Assembly (NCBI GenBank): GCA_026874595.1
Contig: CM049309.1
Coordinates: 71,530,926-71,594,925, forward strand
Direction of reading: 5' to 3'
Source: Sipunculus nudus
Taxonomy: Eukaryota > Annelida > Sipuncula > Golfingiida > Sipunculidae
DNA: 64,000 bases
The notes below the pieces were generated by a model. That model made no database searches and was not told the DNA's origin. It saw nothing but the letters and a program-made list of their open reading frames with translations. Each line of letters begins with the position of its first letter. Position 1 is the stretch's first letter. Shown here piece by piece: positions 58,988 through 64,000 of the stretch. The position numbers were made by a program, and so were the translations under genes.

Positions 58988-61900
58988 CGTGTAAATATGT
59001 GTAATGAGACAAGGGATCGAGGCCATTTTCAATAATACTAGGTGATAAACCCGGTAACCGGGACTTTAATCGAGAATGGGGGATGTATTAAATGAAATGA
59101 AGAATGTTGGATCACTTATTTTTATTGTAAAAGTTCAAACAAAATATAAATTTTCAGTGGGATGCTGTCCCAAAAAGATATGTACAAATATTCTTACATT
59201 TATTTAGTGGCGCTGCGTCGTGGCAAGAAATGCATACATCGTTTTTTGTTAACCTTGAAGACGAATCGGAATTGGACGCATTTGCAAAAGTTTAGACCTA
59301 TAAAGGGTAGATTGATGAAGATATAAATGATCAATTGAATGTATGTTTTAAGGCATGGAAGCTGTTCCTGAAGAAAGAAACGGGGATCTGTATTCCTCGT
59401 TAGTTGCAAGGCGGAACCAAGGGGGTCCAGACCCCCTCCCCCGTTTCAGCCGCCACACTCTTTCTGAAGGGGTCAAGAACAATATGTGGACCACCTACCC
59501 CCCCCCCCCCCCCCCCCCGGCCTCCCTTTATCCGAAACTTTTAACCTATCCTAGGTTTTGTAGGACTAAATGATGTATTTCAGGGAAACCACTAAAAGTA
59601 TGGAATAATGTGTTTGTAGTGACTTTAATTGATGTATTTAAAGTGGAAAACAACATAAAATAAGGAATCAAAGTCTTGATAGACGGTTATCTGTATTGTG
59701 CACTGTTTCCCCTGATTATCGGCCGGTTAATGTTCTTGTTAACTTTATTTCACATTCTCCCAACAGACGGTCTATGAATGCCAAGGATAAAATCCTGGCC
59801 ACATTCATTCACGCAACACGCTTTTCGCCGATAACCTGAGGATTGTAATTACAAAAATGAAGGAAATGGAGCAATTATAGAGTATGCATTGAAAATATAA
59901 CGGTATTTGTCCGTGAAACATATTGATAAACTAGTGGATCTGTTTGCGGTGTGATATCCGTGACGTGGAATTGTAAACAGAAACAGAACTTATACACGAG
60001 CTCCCTTGAGTAGTTAAAGTGGTACATCTGTTTCGAGAATTGTTAAATTAAGATGAAAATGCAAGGTGATAGTGCAGCGCCAAATGTTGCGGTCACTTCA
60101 ACATCAAGCAAAATGATTACCTGAATGAATTGTGAGATTAACCATATTTGCTGACATAAGAAATGAGAGCCAAGGGAACTCGAGACACATCTTTTCACAT
60201 TTACTGACCATCAAGTGGGTCAGATATTTGGTCAATTGTTAGGCCATACATGCTTAATTAAATCCATCACCGACAGCAGGGGTTATTCATGTGCACTACA
60301 GTCATAAATCCTGCGCTGGAGATTTCTGTGTCAGGATGTCTTAGTCCCTCCAACAGACGCCAGGTGCCGCTACTGCTTTGCTATGCACCAGTTCTGGTCA
60401 TTGCCCAGGGCAGTTCGGTTGTTCTTGGTGCATGGTAGCCTCAGCCTAATTTAATAACCACGAAAAATCACTCAGAAGGATGTGTACATTAAAAATTATT
60501 TCTTCTAAAATCGGCGAGGTCACTTCGGGGACAATTACCTTTAATATGAGTTATAAAACAAAATCATACGCAACGGGGTTTCAGAGAGTATTGAGAACAA
60601 AAGTGGACCGAATTCCTTTTACAATTCTTAGATAACAGAGTACAGAGGTACTAGAATTCGAAACATAAATAATTTGAAGCTGCGATTCAGAAAAAAAGTT
60701 TTGTTTGTGTGTGGCTTAAGTAGATTACATCAGGTTTGTCACACCTAAAACTTGGAATGCAGACGGTTTAATTGTCTCTATACAGGTCTGGACTACACAA
60801 GGGCATCGACATTGAGTGCGCCGATGGATCAAAAGTGTATGCTCCAATAAGTGGTAGGCTCGTCAGGAACTTTCCGTACCCGAAGGGAAAAGAGTGTATT
60901 AACAACGGCGTGCAAATTGGCGACAGATCAGGTGTGTCCCTATTTGTTTTTTTAAAGACCATGTATATTTAACAGATTTTCAAACTTTAAACATAAGGGT
61001 TAAAAATAATATCAAGGAACAAATGATAATAACACAGTTGTTTTATTCAACAGTTACAGTAAAACATAGCACTGGAATCTTTTATGGAAATTTTATTATC
61101 TTATTTTCTGAAAGAAATATCCGAACGAATAAAGCTCTGAATTATAAAATTTCCGCGAAAAGTAAAAAGTACAAAAGAGGAAGAGGGTCAATATTGATGA
61201 GCGGTGCCTGAGAAATCACCATTTTTTCTCAGATTTTTACTTAATATAACTTAATAATTTACATGTTTATATTATTCATGACAACAGCCTACTCTTTAAG
61301 AACTCATCCCAGAGGGGTATCTTAATACCTATTATCGGCTCGGGTCGTGCGATCTTTATCAGTTAAAGTAGGACTGGTATCGAAATATATGTTAATGTTG
61401 ATTTTTGGCAACGTTTTAAAAACATATTTTCATAAAAGGGTAATCTTAGAATTATTTAGATAACCGAGCCCTGAAACAATTTAGTCAGCCAATAACAGAA
61501 GATTTCGCCTATCGTCTCGAATAGGTCTTCTAAAATATACTGTCACCAGTTTCCCTTGATAAACTAGTGCCTTTATGGCTATCTAAAATCTTCGTTCCGT
61601 GCGCGATATGTGGGATAATGTCGAAATATAGTAATCAATCTTTGTTATGATAAAAGAGCCTGTGAAACAAAGCCCGCGCCATGACGCAACTTGGTTTATG
61701 CAACTCCAGAATCTTTGTTCCCTCGTTTACTTTGACATACATATAAAGAAAAACATGTAAGAAAACCTGTTAGGTGTATTACAAAATTATGTGAGGGATT
61801 GTATCTATTGCATCCCTTGTTGTCAGAGCAATCGATAATTGTATCAAATCTTGTCGTAGCCATCGATATTCACATTGTTTATTGATTGTCTTTTTTTCAG

Positions 61901-62227
61901 AGCCAACCATACTCGTAAGGTTTCTCTTGCAGGATCCATATAATAATATTATATAAATATACATGTATAACGTCAGCTGTAGTACTTTTTCCTTGCTTCC
62001 AATCATACTTTCTTCGTCTTTTAGAGACCTCTGTTTCTCTGTGGTATGTGGATCCTGATCCCAGCAAGATAAATACCATTGTGAGGTATGGTGACGTGGT
62101 GGGGACACATATCGGACTGCACTGCATTTACCCTGAACACATGACGGATCATGTGCACGTGACACTGTGGAGAAAAGGCACGAAAGTCGACCCCACTGAG
62201 GAGCTAGGTGGAGCAGACCCGCGGTGA
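46995..62227 (+). CDS. Secreted TSP1/EGF/2x six-Cys/LECT2-like (M23 fold) protein, 6 exons
   Basis: Six exons join in phase to 987 bases, 328 aa. Order: signal peptide (1-about 22); TSP1-like W-x2-W-x2-W with cysteines and an R-rich strand (32-78); EGF-like end C-x10-C-x-C-PPGFSG-C (79-101); six-Cys module 1 (106-138) and module 2 (146-178), both C-x6-C-x6-C-x8-C-x7-CC; and a LECT2-like M23 domain (about 186-320). In the last, HKGID gives zinc ligands H217 and D221, and DHVHV gives H304 and H306. Y269 (LWYVDP) sits where active M23 enzymes have histidine and where I recall vertebrate LECT2 also having lost it. So it probably binds zinc but may not cleave. Likely extracellular; a recognition or immune role is inference from LECT2. 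Seven-exon forms with a 5' UTR exon are possible: TTTGCAG ends at 46984. Confidence 0.88.
47324..47670. mobile_element. MITE with ~20-bp TIRs (AGGCCACGC-AAAAATAA)
   Basis: Left AGGCCACGCCAAAAATAAT faces right TTATTTTTTGCGTGGCCT. It is 347 bases long, non-coding, and lies in intron 1 of the LECT2-like gene only 22 bases after the exon 1 donor. Confidence 0.8.
47978..48097 (+). CDS. LECT2-like gene exon 2 (six-Cys module 1)
   Basis: Acceptor is CTTGTCAG and donor AAGG|GTAAGT. The exon is 120 bases, phase 1 to phase 1. It encodes C-SSAGGS-C-QQPQQI-C-QGTYVKGP-C-GDSDNMQ-CC. Such GGSCQ...CxGxY..G.C...CC units also occur beside cell-wall hydrolase domains in other invertebrates and fungi, as far as I recall. 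Confidence 0.85.
48110..48850 (+). repeat. Dispersed repeat, copy 2 (partner 25108-25320)
   Basis: Starts TTATTCGGTCCATATTCCCA and holds CCTTGACTTTGACCTG-type sequence and AATCGATTCTTCATTGGCC. The longer of two copies; in intron 2 of the LECT2-like gene. Confidence 0.6.
49845..50355 (+). mobile_element. Dispersed repeat with decayed tRNA-like head, copy 2
   Basis: Matches 19295-19775: CAGGACATTTTGAGTCACC, ATTCAATCGTTTGTAAACAT, GCATTTTACCGGCTTCTGTG, GGTCTAGGCAGCGCACCGG and TTCACGGTCGACCC. Its B box has decayed. Confidence 0.6.
50356..53881 (+). other. LECT2-like gene intron 2, rest: no gene seen
   Basis: It holds a G run (50403-50419) and a (TA)n tract (53197-53245). A 169-codon hydrophobic frame at 51246-51755 has several possible membrane segments but no recognisable motif, and AT-rich DNA gives such frames by chance. 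Confidence 0.35.
53882..54001 (+). CDS. LECT2-like gene exon 3 (six-Cys module 2)
   Basis: Acceptor is CTTGACAG and donor CTAG|GTAAGT. It is also 120 bases, phase 1 to phase 1. It encodes C-TAHGGS-C-QLTNQA-C-DGTYDRGL-C-DGPVNRK-CC, exactly 40 residues after module 1, as expected from exon duplication. No methionine-started frame marks it. Confidence 0.88.
54930..56660 (+). repeat. Satellite-like tandem array, plus orientation
   Basis: It opens AGTCATCTGAGCTATAGCGA with TCCGTCCG. Seven or more diverged units follow with GGCACAAA..GTAACC, CATCCA.GGAAGTC and GGAAACCTGAAATTAGGTCA. Spacing alternates between about 150 and 320 bases. It fills intron 3 of the LECT2-like gene and is the inverse of 41000-41790. 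Confidence 0.8.
56779..56869 (+). CDS. LECT2-like gene exon 4 (start of LECT2 domain)
   Basis: Acceptor is TGTTTCCAG. Residues 183-212 plus two bases: GTNQQICEGNVGNTIRGQDP, then WWHASR. It matches the opening of LECT2 (ICAGKSSNEIR..D). Donor is GAAC|GTAAGT; exit phase 2. No methionine-started frame marks this exon. Confidence 0.85.
57345..57410. repeat. (TA)n microsatellite flanking the transposon (left)
   Basis: A pure TA run up to the base before the terminal inverted repeat. Confidence 0.95.
57411..58920. mobile_element. Non-autonomous DNA transposon, 1.5 kb, inserted in (TA)n
   Basis: The left end ACCGTATTTCCTTGAATAGA and right end CTGATCAAGGAAATACGGT are inverted. Next to each end are repeated GCCGGCGTTTATT, GGCGTCTA and ATTTAAGGCC sub-terminal motifs in mirrored order. 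The inside has a tandem duplication of about 185 bases (57810-58180; TGGTTCCATCGA, TGTTTCTGACC against CGTTTCCGACC) and no transposase. Flanks are TA repeats, consistent with a TA target. Confidence 0.85.
58921..58987. repeat. (TA)n microsatellite flanking the transposon (right)
   Basis: A TA run with one TTTA and one TACA interruption, the right-hand continuation of the tract at 57345. Confidence 0.95.
58988..60785 (+). other. LECT2-like gene intron 4, rest: no gene seen
   Basis: It holds a palindrome CCCGGTAACCGGG (59049-59061) and a long C run (59498-59518). No exon-like block was found. Confidence 0.35.
60786..60931 (+). CDS. LECT2-like gene exon 5 (M23 core, HxxxD)
   Basis: Acceptor is CTATACAG. 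Residues 213-261 plus one base: GLHKGIDIECADGSKVYAPI, GRLVRN, then INNGVQIGDRS. H217 and D221 are the zinc ligands; the C224/C250 pair may form a disulfide as in LECT2. Donor is TCAG|GTGTGT; phase 1. Confidence 0.9.
62025..62227 (+). CDS. LECT2-like gene exon 6 (M23 end, HVH, stop)
   Basis: Acceptor is GTCTTTTAG. Residues 262-328: LWYVDPDPSKI, RYGDVVGTHIG, then TDHVHVTLW with H304/H306 and the tail GTKVDPTEELGGADPR before TGA. RYGDVVG is the M23 turn seen as KKGEKLG in LECT2. Confidence 0.9.
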
Positions 62228-63366
62228 ACAACACTGATGCCATCCACGACCACGCCGACCAATCCAACCGCAGACATCATGCGATAGTGTACAGACAGAA
62301 GTCGTGAAGCTTATATATTTCATATACTGCTGTGAACTGTTTAGCAGTGCATTGCCATAGATAGAGGTTTCTTCTTCCAGTAAAATCGCAAATGGTGAAA
62401 TCAATTGAGTCTGTTATAATCAGTTTGAATACTCCAAATAACATCTAGGCTTGATTTTACTCTACCAATGTCTTAGTGATTATATTTATTCTTATTTTCG
62501 TAAGTGATATCGGAGAGAAAGAATATTATGTCAATTGTTTTAAAAGAGAAAGCGTTATATATTACAGAATATTAACAAAAGTAATTATTTACGAACATTA
62601 TTGGTTAATCTGATTTATTTATAGCAGAATACACCCAAAACCCCTCTGTATATTCAGATGATAGGCCTACCTTGGTGAGGCATGATATTCATTGTAATTT
62701 TTTTGAGAGATCACTGTCTGCCACGATGTAATATAACTATGATTAACTCCATCGTTTTTCTTATGAACATAGGTACCTTTGTTTACAAAGGTTGCTGAGG
62801 CTGACAAAAAGAGGTGGGAGTGGGAATATTTTTATAGGAGACTGTATGCTGTCATATAATGGTCTCCAGTATTGAATATATTTTGTTCTTATGTTCTTTT
62901 TTTTCACCTGCACGATATATCTTTTTTCTATAATTCAAAGTAAAAACTGGATATGTGGATTGATATGAGAGAGATTATAGCTGAAAAACAGATATTTTTG
63001 AAGATATATAATTGTTACAAAACCCTGAAGAATTACATTGATTTCAGATCAGAGCAAGACTATAAATGCCTACATCGAGAAACAAGCTCTCATTGGTCTG
63101 ACTCTTGGCTCTATGTAAGAAACTGTTATCATACCAACGATATCGATTTGTTTTACATTTTGGCTGGATGCACAAGACAATGTCATTCGTCTGATTACAA
63201 TTATGTGTTCTGTTCGCGCCATGGTTTCCTTTCCAGAGAACCTGGCTGCAGCATTAAACACGAATGGACGACTGCAGTGTATACCCGCTGCATGTGGAGC
63301 GTACTAAATGTCCGGCAAACATTACATGTAGAGTCGGATTCACACACACTGCGCACTTTCGGAACA
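62228..63366 (+). other. LECT2-like gene 3' flank
   Basis: Presumed 3' UTR and spacer. I found no AATAAA in the first 700 bases. A 151-codon frame at 62953-63408 has no recognisable domain and runs into the MITE. Confidence 0.35.
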
Positions 63367-63894
63367 CCTAGGCCGAATCCGTTGGCTTCTAGCCCCGGAT
63401 GTATATAGGGGGCCGCCATTTAACGTATTTCTCGCAAGACACGGTTAAGGCTAGGTCAACTGCAAAAAAGCAAAACAATGTGTTTTGTCTACAGGTACTG
63501 CCAATTCTCACAGATAATACCATGAAAGCTATAAGACAACACCAAGAAATAGTGGGGATAATCCCAAGTGTACTGCTATAGACCGTACGAGGATACAGTT
63601 TACGCCAGGAAGTCCATCCCACTTGTATGAGGCATTTGTTATAAACCGAACTTTCTTTTTAAATTACTGTCAGAACCTGGTCGTATGTGATGTTTTGCAA
63701 CATATGCAACCCACACGTACAATACACATTATTAGGTCAAATCAATGTATTCTTTGTGGAAATTGTGATCTTTTCTCAGACATGTCAGTAGAAATGGCAA
63801 CCCGGTGGATTTCCGGCGAACTTCTCCATATCTGGTGGTGTATTACTGGGCCATAGATACACCCGAGGCTAGAAGGCAACGGGTTCGGCCGAGG
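63367..63894. mobile_element. MITE with ~48-bp terminal inverted repeats
   Basis: The left end CCTAGGCCGAATCCGTTGGC, then TTCTAGCCCCGGATGTATAT, faces the reverse complement of the right end (CCTCGGCCGAACCCGTTGCC, TTCTAGCCTCGGGTGTATCT). It is 528 bases and non-coding. No clear target duplication. Confidence 0.85.
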
Positions 63895-64000
63895 TAATTT
63901 TAATTCAATGCACTGGGACTTATAAATACACCTGCGTCATAGGTATAAATGAAGTGAAGAGGGTAGTGCAGCCCATTCAAATATGTTTGATTAAAAGGAA

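Noticed and set aside
62953-63408. 151-codon frame downstream of the LECT2-like gene
   Set aside because: No domain, and its last part is the terminal inverted repeat of a MITE.

Overview
This window looks like nuclear DNA of a bilaterian invertebrate, most likely a lophotrochozoan such as a mollusc. Genes are split into short exons with GT-AG introns, the DNA is AT-rich, and tRNA-derived SINEs, CR1/L2-like non-LTR fragments, MITEs, long (TA)n tracts and minisatellites are dense. The species call is inference. Most long open frames are chance or repeat-derived. Three genes can be supported.

(1) A small intronless minus-strand gene at 2270-2512 encodes BLCAP (bladder cancer-associated protein). 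An unexplained 93-codon ORF lies 58 bases beyond its stop codon. (2) A complete plus-strand SYK/ZAP-70-type tyrosine kinase occupies 10540-31482. It has 13 coding exons whose phases all join, giving 584 aa: SH2, SH2, linker, kinase. (3) A complete plus-strand secreted protein of 328 aa in six exons lies at 46995-62227. It has a signal peptide, a TSP1-like segment, an EGF-like segment, two tandem six-cysteine modules with defensin-like spacing, and a C-terminal LECT2-like M23 metallopeptidase fold. A tyrosine probably replaces one catalytic histidine. This third gene is the best candidate for an under-described system: a LECT2-type recognition domain fused to a cysteine-rich front end.

Layout: 1-2.5 kb BLCAP; 3-7.3 kb trinucleotide palindrome, dead non-LTR element and SINE; 9.8-31.5 kb the kinase, with introns full of repeats; 31.5-46.9 kb a gene-free stretch. 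That stretch holds two copies of a dispersed element (one interrupted by a solo LTR with a 4-bp target duplication), the same minisatellite in opposite orientations, and a MITE. 46.9-62.2 kb is the LECT2-like gene, whose introns carry a MITE, a satellite-like array and a 1.5-kb TIR element. 63.4-63.9 kb is another MITE.

The kinase relays immunoreceptor-type signals and the secreted protein looks like an innate-immunity or cell-wall-recognition factor. The two themes are compatible, but nothing in the sequence shows that they act together.
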